64,000 bases of DNA from an uncultured Muribaculaceae bacterium (GCA_947627615.1 CANQWS010000015.1:1-64000), one strand, 5' to 3'; numbered from the stretch's first letter, positions 41,189 to 50,478 are shown. The notes: generated from the sequence alone by a model not told the origin. Made by a program: numbers and translations.

Positions 41189-43624
41189 GTCAACTACCGT
41201 TATACCGGCTCCGCCGAACCTCACGTCCTCATCACGGTACGCTCTGACACCCTGCACGGTATCGAGATACTTGCGGATGCTCTGCCGCAGGGCGCCGGTA
41301 CCGGTTCCGTGGAGGATTCTGACGCGGGAGGCATTGAACTGAATGGCATCATCGATGAAATAAGTCACGGCCTGAATGGCCTCGTCGGCCCTCATGCCGC
41401 GGACATCGATGTCCTGTTTGAACTGCAGCTGACGCGACCTCATCTCATTGGAGGTCGCAGCCGACACGAATGAGGCGGATTTGTCCGCTCCCGGAATCTT
41501 GGCCATCGTGTGCCGGAGTCTTGAGAGTTTGACGGTGGTTTTGATCATTCCGAAAACCACCACGGCATTGGTTCCGTTAATTTCCACTACTTTACCCGGA
41601 ACTCCGCTGCCATCGAGCTTGACCGTGTCGCCCACTTCCACCGGAGCCTCTTTATCAGTTTGTTTGGCTTTGGCGGCTGTTTTCTTTTTCTTCGGGGCTT
41701 TTTTCAGAATCTCGGGAACCTTATCCCTGGATTCAGCCAGTGTCTGCTTATCGGTTTCAAGTTTGCGTCGGGCCTCCTTGGTCAGCTCCTTGTCGGCCTG
41801 TGCCCGTTTTATCTCATGGATGGTCCTCTCGATGCGGGCATTCGATTCCTCTATTATTTTTCTGGCCTCTTCTCTGGCGTCGGAAATAATCTCCTTGCGC
41901 TGATTGCGCAGCTGGTCGGCATCGGCCTCGTAACGTTCAAGCACCTGCTCCAGTTTCTTCTCTTTCTGGCGTATGGCCTGACGTTTGTTTTCCCAGTACC
42001 TCCTGTCACGTGCAATGTCAAGAAGGTAACGGTCCATGTTGATGTATTCGCTGCCGACTATTCCCTCCGCCTCATCGATAATTTCTTTCGGCAGCCCTAT
42101 CTTACGGGCTATCTCAACTGCGAAAGAGCTTCCGGGATTGCCTATGGAGAGGCGGAACAGAGGTTCCATTTTCTGACGGTCGTAGAGCATTGAGCCGTTG
42201 ATAAGGCCTTCGGTGTCCTCGGCAAACTGCTTGAGGTTCTGATAGTGGGTGGTTATCACGCCCCACACACCCTGTCCGTTAAGATGATGCAGGATGGCCT
42301 GAGCGAGAGCGCCGCCGATCTGAGGTTCGGTACCGCCGCCGAACTCATCGATAAGCACGAGGGTTGTCTGCCGTCCCTTGGAAAGAAGATACTTCATGTG
42401 GCCGAGATGGGAACTGTAGGTACTGAGTGCGTTTTCAATCGACTGGTCGTCGCCTATGTCTATGAATATGTCGTCGAATATGCCGATTCTGGAATTCTCA
42501 TAAACGGGAGGCAGAAGTCCGCACTGAATCATGTATTGGATTACGCCCACAGTTTTAAGACACACGGATTTACCGCCGGCGTTCGGTCCGGATATTATCA
42601 GTAGACGGTCTCTGGCCGAAAGCGAAATATCAAGCGGCACTATGTCCTTGCCCCGCTCGCGAAGCGACAGCAGGAGTTCGGGATGACAGGCATGATACCA
42701 TTCAAGCTCCGGGCCGGAAGATAAAACCGGCAGACAGGCATCGATGTCGCGGGCAAACAGAGCCTTTGCATGAATCATGTCAATCTCCGACATGATTTCC
42801 ATGCTCGCGCTCATGGACGGAGAATACGGACGCAGTCCGTCGGCCAGAACAGAAAGGATTCTCGCAATCTCCCTCCGCTCGTCAAGTTCAAGCTCCCTTA
42901 TGCGGTTATTGGCCTCGACAACCTCGGCGGGCTCTATGAAAACGGTTTTTCCGGAGGCCGATTCGTCATGCACTATTCCGTTAAGGCGCCGTTTGTTCAT
43001 AGGCGCCACAGGCAGGACAAGACGGCCGTCACGCATGGTGGGACCGGCATCAGCCTCTATTATACCCTCCTTCTGTGCCCGCGCCATAACGTTGCGCATG
43101 ACCGAATTGACCCTGCCGCTCATACGCGAAAGCTCACGACGTATTTCGGCAAGTTCAGGCGAAGCGTTGTCATGGACATTGCCGTAGCGGTCAATCACCT
43201 TGTTGATTGCCGAAACGGCAACCTCAAAGGTCGACATCTCCGCGATTCTTGCGGTCAGATAAGGATAGCGCGGCTTTTCGTCATCGGAGGACCTGTTGAA
43301 AAAATCATAGACATCGCTCATTGCCATCAGCGACGCTCTCAGCGGAACCAGCTCCGAAGCCGGAAGAAAAGCTCCGCCAACGGCAAGCGTCCTGAGCTGG
43401 GAACTTATGTCGTTGAGATTCTCAAGCGGCACGTCGGTCTCGCCTGAAACTATTCCAAGCATCTCCGCCGTAGCATTCAGGCTTTCGGAAAGCACGGCGA
43501 AATCCGTCATCATGGAAATACCGTCAACGAGTTCGCGTCCCTTGACCGAGACGCACTTCTTTTTCAACTTCTCGCGTACAAAAGAGAATCCTATCTTATT
43601 TTCAAAAGTCTCCGGATAAATCAT
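41180..43624 (-). CDS. mutS2: MutS2 family DNA/ribosome-associated ATPase
   Basis: About 814 residues from ATG 43624, just downstream of a -7 box (43651-43644, minus strand) that excludes the longer frame. The core helical domain is followed by a MutS-type ATPase with Walker A GPNAGGKSVCLK (about residue 360) and Walker B LVLIDEFGGGTEP, a long coiled coil (about 520-650), a KOW-like strand set and a C-terminal Smr domain with DIDVRGMRADEA and LHGTGTGALR. MutS2 lacks mismatch-recognition domains and acts on recombination intermediates or, in other phyla, collided ribosomes. Convergent 9-base overlap with feoB. Confidence 0.96.
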   Translation of the reverse strand: MIYPETFENKIGFSFVREKLKKKCVSVKGRELVDGISMMTDFAVLSESLNATAEMLGIVSGETDVPLENLNDISSQLRTLAVGGAFLPASELVPLRASLMAMSDVYDFFNRSSDDEKPRYPYLTARIAEMSTFEVAVSAINKVIDRYGNVHDNASPELAEIRRELSRMSGRVNSVMRNVMARAQKEGIIEADAGPTMRDGRLVLPVAPMNKRRLNGIVHDESASGKTVFIEPAEVVEANNRIRELELDERREIARILSVLADGLRPYSPSMSASMEIMSEIDMIHAKALFARDIDACLPVLSSGPELEWYHACHPELLLSLRERGKDIVPLDISLSARDRLLIISGPNAGGKSVCLKTVGVIQYMIQCGLLPPVYENSRIGIFDDIFIDIGDDQSIENALSTYSSHLGHMKYLLSKGRQTTLVLIDEFGGGTEPQIGGALAQAILHHLNGQGVWGVITTHYQNLKQFAEDTEGLINGSMLYDRQKMEPLFRLSIGNPGSSFAVEIARKIGLPKEIIDEAEGIVGSEYINMDRYLLDIARDRRYWENKRQAIRQKEKKLEQVLERYEADADQLRNQRKEIISDAREEARKIIEESNARIERTIHEIKRAQADKELTKEARRKLETDKQTLAESRDKVPEILKKAPKKKKTAAKAKQTDKEAPVEVGDTVKLDGSGVPGKVVEINGTNAVVVFGMIKTTVKLSRLRHTMAKIPGADKSASFVSAATSNEMRSRQLQFKQDIDVRGMRADEAIQAVTYFIDDAIQFNASRVRILHGTGTGALRQSIRKYLDTVQGVRAYRDEDVRFGGAGITVVDLE

Positions 43625-43726
43625 GCTCTGCAAAAATGAGATGCAAAAATAATATCTTTTCAACAATTTCACAGTGGGTGATGTTATAAAATTATAAAAA
43701 ATCAACAAATTAAAATCCTTTCAACT

Positions 43727-44284
43727 ATGAAAACGTCATCTCTGAATTACTGGGGCCAGTCCAAGTATTGGTGGATTGTGCTTATTGTAGGTATTTTGAT
43801 GGTGATATGCGGATTCGCCTACTGGCTCTGGCCGTCGATAGGCTATGCCGTATCATCACAGATTTTCGGCTGGCTGCTTGTTCTGGCCGGAATCGTGCAG
43901 CTTTGCGTTTCGTCAGGCGTTAACCGTCCCCGCGGCTGGGGCTGGTGGCTTGCAGGCGGCGTGATTGACCTGTTTATAGGCTTCATGCTTGTCCGCAGTG
44001 TCATCCTGTCGGAAATCGTATTTCCCTATTTCATTTCCATCGTATTCCTGTTCTGGGGACTGAACGCCATATTCAGTTCCGTCAACATGCGTCAGCGCCG
44101 TTACTGGTGGATCTATCTTATCAACGGAATCCTGCTGATGGTAATCGGATTCTTCTTCCTTGAAGCCGGATACATTCAGGATATGCTGATGACAAGTCTG
44201 CTCACCTCCATAGCATTCATCTACTGGGGATTCTCAATCTCGATGATCAGCTATGAGATGCGCCCTGTCAGAATGCAGGAATAG
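43727..44284 (+). CDS. HdeD-like DUF308 membrane protein
   Basis: 185 residues with six hydrophobic segments arranged as three helical pairs, each with a Trp/Gly-rich start (WWIVLIVGILMVICGFAYWL, then GWWLAGGVIDLFIGFML and WWIYLINGILLMVIGFFF). This internal repeat is typical of DUF308/HdeD proteins, inner-membrane proteins linked to acid resistance in E. coli but of unknown role here. A hairpin follows it at 44310. It starts about 100 bases from the divergent mutS2. Confidence 0.88.
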   Translation: MKTSSLNYWGQSKYWWIVLIVGILMVICGFAYWLWPSIGYAVSSQIFGWLLVLAGIVQLCVSSGVNRPRGWGWWLAGGVIDLFIGFMLVRSVILSEIVFPYFISIVFLFWGLNAIFSSVNMRQRRYWWIYLINGILLMVIGFFFLEAGYIQDMLMTSLLTSIAFIYWGFSISMISYEMRPVRMQE

Positions 44285-44309
44285 ACGGTTTATACTGAAA
44301 TTTGAATAC

Positions 44310-44354
44310 AGGACCGCATCGGCTGTGGCTGACCGCTACAACGGGTGCGGTCCT
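44310..44354 (+). terminator. Hairpin after the HdeD-like gene
   Basis: AGGACCGCA (44310-44318) pairs perfectly with TGCGGTCCT (44346-44354) across a 27-base loop. No T-run follows, so termination is probable but not certain. The rest of the gap to 44557 holds a -7 box TATTTTTG (44439-44446). Confidence 0.5.
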
Positions 44355-44556
44355 CCGGTATAGAGTCAAATCTGTTAATATCTCTAAAATAAGATATAAA
44401 TTAACATTCGCATCGGATGTTTTTAATTGTCAAAGTGTTATTTTTGTAATATGAAAGCGGTGTATGCGTTAAACCATCCACCCGTTTCTGTGTCTTATAG
44501 ACAAACACCAAGTGCTAAATACAAAAATACGACCTAACAAAGTAACTCTTATAGCG

Positions 44557-45600
44557 ATGAAATCCAGACTCAAATCTTTATTGGCCATGTTGCTCATCGG
44601 CAGCAGCATAGCTTCTTTCGCGCAGGGATATGACGATGATGACATCTATTACAACCCATCGAAAGCAACAAAACCGGCCCCCGCAAAGCCTAAAGCCAGG
44701 ACTTACAACTATACGGTCTATGAATATCCGTCGGCCGACAGCTATGTCCCCGGAGCCGGCAACACCAACATAGACGTGGATGCATATAACCGCAGAGGTG
44801 TATTTGCAAAGCAGACCACCGATTCCACGGCTTCCGCAGCAACAACGGACTTCAACAACACCCGTAACATAGAGCGGTTCTATAACCCCGACGTCATAAC
44901 CGAATCAAACGACAATGAGGTTGCGGCCCTGTACTACTCGCAGCCCGCCACAACCGTAAACATTTTCGTGGACCCGGATCCCTGGGGATATAACTACTGG
45001 GGCTATCCCACCTACGCTTCCTGGTACTGGGGCTATCCGCGTTCATGGTATGCATGGAACTGGGGATGGGGCCCGTCATGGTCATGGAACTGGGGTTGGG
45101 GTCCGTCGTGGGCCTGGGGTCCCTCTTGGTCATGGAACTGGGGCTGGGGACCTTCATGGGCTTGGGGTCCGTCATGGTCCTGGGGACCGTCGTGGAGCAT
45201 TCCGTCCCGTCCCAACCGTCCCATAGGCAATGTACGTCCCGGCTATGGTTCGCGTCCCGGACACGGTTCGGTTCGTCCGGGCAACAATTCAGTGCGTCCC
45301 GGTTACGGGAACCGTCCCGGCAGCCGTCCGTCATACAGCAATCCCGGCAACAACTACCGTCCGGGCAACAGCTCTTCGGGCTATCGCAACTCTAACCGCA
45401 ATTCAATACGTCCGAACCGCAACAACGGTACCATCCGCAACAATAACTACAACAACAGCCAGAAGAACAATTCCTACCGTCCGTCATACAACAATAACCG
45501 TAATTCCGGTTCGTTCAACTCCGGTGGCGGATACCGCGGTGGAAGCGGCTCATTCGGCGGAGGCTCACGCGGAACCGGCGGAGGACGTGGCCGTCATTAA
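44557..45600 (+). CDS. Secreted Trp/Gly-repeat protein with Arg/Asn/Gly-rich tail
   Basis: 347 residues from ATG 44557, chosen because a signal peptide starts there (MKSRLKSLLAMLLIGSSIASFAQG). After an N-terminal part of about 130 residues comes a Trp/Tyr/Gly/Pro stretch, about residues 140-215, with repeated WNWGWGPSWS and WGPSWS units (nt 45055-45198). The last 130 residues are basic and repetitive, with RPGYGSRPGHGSVRPG-type runs, an Asn/Arg region and a final GGGSRGTGGGRGRH. I recognise no enzyme fold. Such composition suggests a surface or matrix protein, or one binding RNA or polysaccharide; the function is unknown. A FadL-like gene follows after 45 bases. Confidence 0.8.
   Translation: MKSRLKSLLAMLLIGSSIASFAQGYDDDDIYYNPSKATKPAPAKPKARTYNYTVYEYPSADSYVPGAGNTNIDVDAYNRRGVFAKQTTDSTASAATTDFNNTRNIERFYNPDVITESNDNEVAALYYSQPATTVNIFVDPDPWGYNYWGYPTYASWYWGYPRSWYAWNWGWGPSWSWNWGWGPSWAWGPSWSWNWGWGPSWAWGPSWSWGPSWSIPSRPNRPIGNVRPGYGSRPGHGSVRPGNNSVRPGYGNRPGSRPSYSNPGNNYRPGNSSSGYRNSNRNSIRPNRNNGTIRNNNYNNSQKNNSYRPSYNNNRNSGSFNSGGGYRGGSGSFGGGSRGTGGGRGRH
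45055..45198 (+). repeat. Coding tandem repeats, WNWGWGPSW(S/A) and WGPSWS units
   Basis: Ten-codon units start at 45055, 45085 and 45133; six-codon WGPSW units lie at 45115, 45163 and 45181. Codon use differs between copies at third positions, so the repeat is old or maintained at protein level. Confidence 0.85.
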
Positions 45601-45645
45601 TTGAATCACAACATTACCTAAAAGAAAACATTCATTTCTGACTAT

Positions 45646-47265
45646 ATGAAAAAAAGAGCAATCCTTATGACAGCGGCCTTACTGCCTGCGGCACTCATGG
45701 CCCAGACCGCCGTTGACGCATACCAGTTATCGCGTTATGACCTTCGCGGAACCGCTCGATTCATGTCAATGGGCGGCGCCTTCGGAGCTCTCGGCGGCGA
45801 TCTCTCGACACTGAACCAGAACCCCGGCGGTATAGGCGTGTACCGTAAAAGCGATGTCGGAATCTCCCTCTTCATTGACATGCAGAAGGCCAAGACAAAC
45901 TCTCCGGTTATGTCCTACAGCCAGTCACAGACAAAGGTCGATGTCAGCAACGTAGGTTACATCGGTTCCATCTACACCAACTCGGAACTTATGCCCTACT
46001 TCAACTGGGGTTTCACCTATAACCGCGCCCAGTCGTTCAACCGCCGTTTCCGTGGCGTTGACCGCATGTCGGCCTCCCTGTCCAACTATATAGCCGGCTA
46101 CACCACAGCCGAAAAGTGGACCACGAACGATCTTTCAGGCACCGATGACAATTATTTCGGCCTCGGAGCTCCGTGGATGAGCATCCTCGCCTATAACTCC
46201 TACATCATAAATCCCACCGACCCGTATTCAACCAACTACAACGGATTATGGAAAGATGGCGTAACGACGGGTGAAAATGAATTCGATGTGGAGGAAACAG
46301 GCTACGTTGACGAATATGAGATAAACTTCGGCGGTAATTTCACCGACATAGTTTACTGGGGTATCGGATTCGGCATCACCGACATTCAGTACAATCAGAA
46401 CGTTTATTATCAGGAATATCTGCAGAATGCGCAGATTCCTGTGGTCAACAACGAAGGTCAGGTTATCGCAGGTCCGGCCACACCGACCTCCGATGAAGTG
46501 GGATTCGGCCTCGAAAGCCGCAAACGCATCACCGGAACCGGTTTCAACTTCAAGGCCGGTGTGATTGTGCGTCCCATCAACGAACTCCGCCTCGGACTCG
46601 CAGTCCACACCCCAACTTACTACAATCTGACCCAGAACAATGACGGAGTAATAGATTACGGTTACGGATATTCCGACGGTCCGCTGAAACCGGACTATGC
46701 CGGAACCCCTATTGAAGCCTATAATTGGAAACTGCGCACACCGTGGCGCCTTATGGCCAGTGCTGCCGCCGTAATTGGCTCTAATGCAATCCTGTCATTT
46801 GACTATGAGTACAGGCCCTATCAGAAAATGTCGACCCGTTTTGACAACGGCGATGAAGTGACCGACGTCAACGGCGACATCAAGGCCTACTACAAGGATG
46901 CCAACATAATCCGTGTGGGTGCCGAATACCGCATAAACAACCACGTGAGCCTGCGTGCCGGTTATGCCTACGAATCCACCCCCACATCCACTGAAATGAA
47001 GAACAACGGTGAAATGGTGTTCACCGCCGGGCCCAACGATACCGGAACAACACCCTCGTACACCCTTGACAACTCCACTCAGTACATAACCTGCGGTATA
47101 GGCTACCGCTACAAAGGCTTCTATGCCGACGCCGCATACGTCCACAAGAGCTTCGACAGCGAATTCCACGCCTTTACCCCCAACACCTACACCGACATCC
47201 AGCCCGGAACAGCAATCAAAAACAATTCCAACAGCATCGTTCTTTCCGTAGGCTATAAATTCTGA
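45646..47265 (+). CDS. OmpP1/FadL-family outer-membrane transport protein
   Basis: 539 residues with a signal peptide ending LMAQT. The mature N-terminus has the family pattern SRYDLRGTARFMSMGGAFGALGGDLSTLNQNPGG, the hatch-like start of FadL barrels, followed by alternating strands and ending in SIVLSVGYKF. Family members carry hydrophobic molecules such as fatty acids across the outer membrane. The ligand is unknown here. It is downstream of the Trp/Gly-repeat gene and upstream of a strong terminator, so the two may form an operon. Confidence 0.9.
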   Translation: MKKRAILMTAALLPAALMAQTAVDAYQLSRYDLRGTARFMSMGGAFGALGGDLSTLNQNPGGIGVYRKSDVGISLFIDMQKAKTNSPVMSYSQSQTKVDVSNVGYIGSIYTNSELMPYFNWGFTYNRAQSFNRRFRGVDRMSASLSNYIAGYTTAEKWTTNDLSGTDDNYFGLGAPWMSILAYNSYIINPTDPYSTNYNGLWKDGVTTGENEFDVEETGYVDEYEINFGGNFTDIVYWGIGFGITDIQYNQNVYYQEYLQNAQIPVVNNEGQVIAGPATPTSDEVGFGLESRKRITGTGFNFKAGVIVRPINELRLGLAVHTPTYYNLTQNNDGVIDYGYGYSDGPLKPDYAGTPIEAYNWKLRTPWRLMASAAAVIGSNAILSFDYEYRPYQKMSTRFDNGDEVTDVNGDIKAYYKDANIIRVGAEYRINNHVSLRAGYAYESTPTSTEMKNNGEMVFTAGPNDTGTTPSYTLDNSTQYITCGIGYRYKGFYADAAYVHKSFDSEFHAFTPNTYTDIQPGTAIKNNSNSIVLSVGYKF

Positions 47266-47294
47266 AACATATCACAAAACGATATCCCATTATC

Positions 47295-47321
47295 CGAGGG
47301 CCGCTTATTTCGCGGCCCTCG
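47295..47321 (+). terminator. Intrinsic terminator of the FadL-like gene
   Basis: CGAGGGCCGC (47295-47304) pairs perfectly with GCGGCCCTCG (47312-47321) around TTATTTC, followed by TTATTTC. Confidence 0.75.
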
Positions 47322-47342
47322 TTATTTCAAAACCACCCGACC

Positions 47343-47897
47343 ATGACAAAAACTTCAGTACAACCCTCAAACCAGATGCTCTGTGCCATAGGCGAAAATC
47401 TTGTCAGCGCTTATCTGATGGCCAAAGGCTGGCCCACTGCCAATGCCAACGGCTCGATAAGAAACTTCAAAGGAATAGACCTGTTCTGCCAGCATGGCAT
47501 GAACTCCGATGAAGTTGTGGGAATTCAGGTAAAGACATCCATGTCAACCTCATTCCTAACCGGCATAACAGCAGGGAACGCAGCCGACAGAAGCTTTCTG
47601 GCGGAAAAGATTGTCGGCCCGTGGATATTTGTCGAAATCACATCTCTGGATCCTCTTCAGGCGCAGTTCTACATTCTCAGCCGCAATCAGATGAGAGAGC
47701 TGCTCTTGTCAGCCCAGGACTGGTATCTCTACAAATGGCTCCGTCAGCCCACAAAAAAACTGATTGATTCGCCATCGACCATGAAGCTCCTTTGGCTCCA
47801 TGGCAAAGACGACCATTCGAAATATTCATCCACGCCGTTCATCAACCCTTTCCCGGGCGACATCTTCAAAAACAACTGGTCAAATCTCTGGCTGTAA
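47343..47897 (+). CDS. Orphan protein with PD-(D/E)XK-nuclease-like core
   Basis: 184 residues, cytoplasmic. The N-terminal half has the order of a PD-(D/E)XK fold: helix GENLVSAYLMAKGWP with a Glu, then FKGIDLF with an Asp, then VVGIQVKTS with the Gln-x-Lys third motif, and a following helix. That spacing matches DUF4365-like and restriction-type nuclease cores. The C-terminal half is aromatic-rich and ends NNWSNLWL. Only 21 bases separate it from the terminator upstream and no methylase or partner gene is adjacent, so a restriction role is not supported. Nuclease activity is an inference from the motif order. Confidence 0.7.
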   Translation: MTKTSVQPSNQMLCAIGENLVSAYLMAKGWPTANANGSIRNFKGIDLFCQHGMNSDEVVGIQVKTSMSTSFLTGITAGNAADRSFLAEKIVGPWIFVEITSLDPLQAQFYILSRNQMRELLLSAQDWYLYKWLRQPTKKLIDSPSTMKLLWLHGKDDHSKYSSTPFINPFPGDIFKNNWSNLWL

Positions 47898-47900
47898 ACA

Positions 47901-47930
47901 CGAGAGGCCGCCTGAACGGGCGGCCTCTCG
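47901..47930. terminator. Bidirectional terminator between convergent genes
   Basis: CGAGAGGCCGCC (47901-47912) and GGCGGCCTCTCG (47919-47930) form a perfect 12-bp stem with a 6-base loop, with T/A-rich sequence after it on the plus strand. Confidence 0.8.
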
Positions 47931-47955
47931 GATTAATTATTTATCAGGCTGTAGC

Positions 47956-48795
47956 TTACCAGACAATTGAACTGGTTTCAGGATATGTCTGTCCTTCATA
48001 GTGTTCGGTTGTTTTCAGCGTGGTGGGAAGACCTTTGCTGTTGAGTGTCCACTCGAATTCGTAACGGTCAGTCTCGGAGTATTTGAGCTGAAGAGGAAGT
48101 TTCTTAGTAGACTTTCCGAGCATACCGGCATAATAAGCCACATCGAACTCGTCCATATCAATGCCGAATGTCAAATCATAGAACATGACACCGCCATTGT
48201 TATTCACGCCTGAAGGATTCTTTGCATCTGTATACAGAACGGTGCAGACGTCAGGAGTTGTGTTGTCGTCATCAACCACTGATACTTTTGTGATATTGCC
48301 GTCGGTATATGTGATGGTTGTAACCTCGTTATCACCTTCGGAACGTTTCATGCGGCTGAGCTGGTCAGCTGAATTGTACTCAAACCACCATTCCTCGTTT
48401 TCGGCGCCTTCGCTACCGTTATATTCCTGAAGAGCGTAGGTTGCGAAGCCCTTTTTGTTGAGCTGAATATAGAACGTGCAATCAAGCTGACCCTGATAAT
48501 AAAGTTCCATCTTTGCCTGATATTCTTTGGCGGCTGCACGTGAGAATGTTCCGTAGCTGAACTTTACCGATTCACCATCGGAAGAAGTGACAGATGTAAC
48601 CTGACCTTTGGCATTCTTGGCAACCACAGCACCGCCTACACTTGTGGGAAGGCCCTGAGGAAATACCTGAGAGGGATTTACGAGATTTTCGGGTGAAACG
48701 GGTGCGTCATCATCATCGTCGTCGCTGCAAGAAGTGAATCCGGCAGAAAGAGAAGCGGCAAGGAGAGCCACTCCAAACATTTTAAATTTGTTCAT
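47956..48795 (-). CDS. DUF4595 lipoprotein
   Basis: 279 residues. The signal peptide ends with a lipobox and Cys followed by SDDDDDD, a surface-export-like acidic start common in Bacteroidales lipoproteins. The mature part is made of YD-like strand repeats (WWFEYNSADQLSRMKRSEGD, then TITYTDGNITKVSVVDDDN and LQLKYSETDRYEFEWTLNSKG), characteristic of DUF4595. Likely outer-membrane anchored; function unknown. Single gene, preceded by a 245-base gap that it shares with the end of rpsP. Confidence 0.88.
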   Translation of the reverse strand: MNKFKMFGVALLAASLSAGFTSCSDDDDDDAPVSPENLVNPSQVFPQGLPTSVGGAVVAKNAKGQVTSVTSSDGESVKFSYGTFSRAAAKEYQAKMELYYQGQLDCTFYIQLNKKGFATYALQEYNGSEGAENEEWWFEYNSADQLSRMKRSEGDNEVTTITYTDGNITKVSVVDDDNTTPDVCTVLYTDAKNPSGVNNNGGVMFYDLTFGIDMDEFDVAYYAGMLGKSTKKLPLQLKYSETDRYEFEWTLNSKGLPTTLKTTEHYEGQTYPETSSIVW

Positions 48796-48961
48796 TATAA
48801 TACATTTATTAATATGTGCGTCCCAATATCGAAACGCAATGCAAAATTGCTAAAATACATAGTATCATCACCCATTACAGATGTTAAAAAATGTAAAATC
48901 ACGCAACTCTAAATGCAGAATAAAAGCTTGTTCTGTCAATTTCATCGACAATAACCTACAG

Positions 48962-49011
48962 AAAAAAGGAATGACCGCAAAGGTCCTCAAGGGGGTCCTA
49001 TGCAGTCATTC
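48962..49011 (-). terminator. Intrinsic terminator of rpsP
   Basis: On the minus strand GAATGACTGC (49011-49002) pairs with GCGGTCATTC (48978-48969), with one G-U pair, and is followed by a run of six T residues (48967-48962). Confidence 0.8.
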
Positions 49012-49040
49012 TTGATTGTAATCGTTGCTTATGTCCGCAA

Positions 49041-49589
49041 TCATTCAGCGGCAGGAGCCTCTGCAGCTTCTTCTGCAGGAGCGGCCTCAGCGGCGGCAGC
49101 AGCTTCAGCCTCGGCTTTTGCTGCAGCAAGCTCGGCTTTCTTTTTAGCCACAGCTTCTGCCTTGGCGGCGTTTTTAGCCTGCTCTTCTTCCAGACGCTTC
49201 TTTTCAGCGAGTTCCTTGGCAGAAGCCATGGAGGTCTTCAAAGCGTCAACGGCGGCCTGCTTCTTCTGCTTCCAGGCATCGAAACGGCGCTGGGCCTCAG
49301 CCTCGTCGAAAGCGCCTTTCTTCACACCGCCCTGAAGATGCTTCATAAGGAGCACACCTTCCTGTGAAAGAATATTGCGAACTGTGTCAGTGGGTTGAGC
49401 ACCGACATTTACCCAATACAAAGCCCGTTCGAAATTCAAAGTTACTGTAGCAGGATTAGTGTTCGGATTATAGGAACCTATCCTTTCAATAAATTTACCA
49501 TCTCGTGGTGCCCTGCTGTCGGCGATAACAATAGGATAAAACGCATAGTTCTTGCGACCATGACGTTGTAATCTGATTTTTGTTGCCAT
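49041..49589 (-). CDS. rpsP: 30S ribosomal protein S16, with long Ala/Lys/Glu tail
   Basis: 182 residues. The first 80-90 are a canonical S16: [20 protein letters not shown] and [16 protein letters not shown], followed by [14 protein letters not shown]. Standard S16 is about 80-90 residues; the added C-terminal 90 are helical, first basic ([16 protein letters not shown]), then Ala/Glu/Lys-rich ([20 protein letters not shown]). Such tails are usual in Bacteroidetes S16 and their role is not known. Acts in small-subunit assembly. Single gene with its own terminator. Confidence 0.96.
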   Translation of the reverse strand: MATKIRLQRHGRKNYAFYPIVIADSRAPRDGKFIERIGSYNPNTNPATVTLNFERALYWVNVGAQPTDTVRNILSQEGVLLMKHLQGGVKKGAFDEAEAQRRFDAWKQKKQAAVDALKTSMASAKELAEKKRLEEEQAKNAAKAEAVAKKKAELAAAKAEAEAAAAAEAAPAEEAAEAPAAE

Positions 49590-49651
49590 TTGAAATTAAT
49601 TAAAAAATTTGGTTTTGTATTGATTGCGAGTGCAAAGGTAGTCATTTTTTC

Positions 49652-50413
49652 CTAATCCACAATGTTTTTGCTTTGTTTTTCAATAAAACTGCGTGCGGAT
49701 TCAAGGGTTTCCGGCTTGCCTATGTCAAACCATGCATAATCCCCGAAGGGCCGGTAACCGTGGATATTCAGCCGGCCGCATTCGGATATATAAAACGGAG
49801 TGATGGAGAACACCCTTCCGTTCTCTGAGGAATACTTTTCCAAAGCCGGAAACACCGAAGGCGACATGACGTGCACACCTCCGAATGCCGCACATTGCAG
49901 ATTCCGGTCATCCAGTCCCGCCGGCCTCACCTCACCGGTCTTCGAATTTTTCCATCCGGCCATCCGGCCTGTATTGTCAAACAGCAGGTAACGGCTTGTG
50001 GTCCTCCCGGAAACAAGAAGGGTCGCATCATATTGACCATTTCTTTGGGCGGAGAGCATATCCTTCAGACTGAAATCGGTCAAAATGTCGGCGTTATGTA
50101 CAATGAACAGCTCGTCACCGTCAAGCCAGCGTCTGGCGGCAAGAATTCCGCCTCCGGTGTCAAGCAACAGATCACGCTCGTCACTTATGTGAATCTCCAC
50201 ACCGAAACCGTTGTTGGAGTGCAGGTAATCTATAATCTTGTCGGCAAAGTGATGCACATTGATTACCATCTCATTAACACCTATTGCCTTGAGTTTTTCT
50301 ATAACTCTACGAAGCATGGGTACTCCCCCTACTTCAACCATTGCTTTCGGTATTGATTCCGTTATGGGATATAGCCTGGTTCCGAGACCGGCTGCAAATA
50401 TCATAGCTTTCAT
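49652..50413 (-). CDS. MurU-like sugar-1-phosphate nucleotidyltransferase
   Basis: About 253 residues from ATG 50413; a GTG two codons earlier is possible. It is a nucleotidyltransferase of the GT-A fold with KAMIFAAGLGTRLYPITESIPKAM (signature G-x-G-T-R and the Lys), IVHNADILTDF (metal Asp) and YAWFDIGKPETL at the end. Family members join a sugar-1-phosphate to UTP or another NTP. Beside an AmgK-type kinase (50479-51831) it best fits MurU, which makes UDP-MurNAc from MurNAc-1-phosphate in peptidoglycan recycling. The gap between the two genes is about 65 bases. Substrate is inferred from context. Confidence 0.88.
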   Translation of the reverse strand: MKAMIFAAGLGTRLYPITESIPKAMVEVGGVPMLRRVIEKLKAIGVNEMVINVHHFADKIIDYLHSNNGFGVEIHISDERDLLLDTGGGILAARRWLDGDELFIVHNADILTDFSLKDMLSAQRNGQYDATLLVSGRTTSRYLLFDNTGRMAGWKNSKTGEVRPAGLDDRNLQCAAFGGVHVMSPSVFPALEKYSSENGRVFSITPFYISECGRLNIHGYRPFGDYAWFDIGKPETLESARSFIEKQSKNIVD

Positions 50414-50478
50414 CTCCACTTCAACCTTTCGCTGATATTCTGTTCTCTATGAATGAGTTCCACCTCAACATCAAAACA

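Noticed and set aside
45055-45198. Short regularly spaced repeats resembling a CRISPR array
   Set aside because: The repeats are in-frame codons for Trp/Gly units within a secreted protein, spacers are not unique, and no cas genes are present.
44894-45334. Minus-strand frames opposite the Trp/Gly-repeat gene
   Set aside because: Their translations (Asp/Gly/Pro/His repeats) simply mirror the repeat; no signal or start context supports them.
47343-47897. Possible restriction-modification or defence system
   Set aside because: Only one nuclease-like gene is present; no methyltransferase, helicase or toxin-antitoxin partner lies within several kilobases.
48796-49040. Intergenic gap searched for an RNA gene or riboswitch
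   Set aside because: Only the rpsP terminator is visible; there is no tRNA cloverleaf or conserved riboswitch-like core that I can recognise.
49000-49335. Ala/Ser-rich plus-strand frame over rpsP
   Set aside because: It is the antisense of the Ala/Lys/Glu-rich tail of S16, whose composition keeps the opposite frame open.
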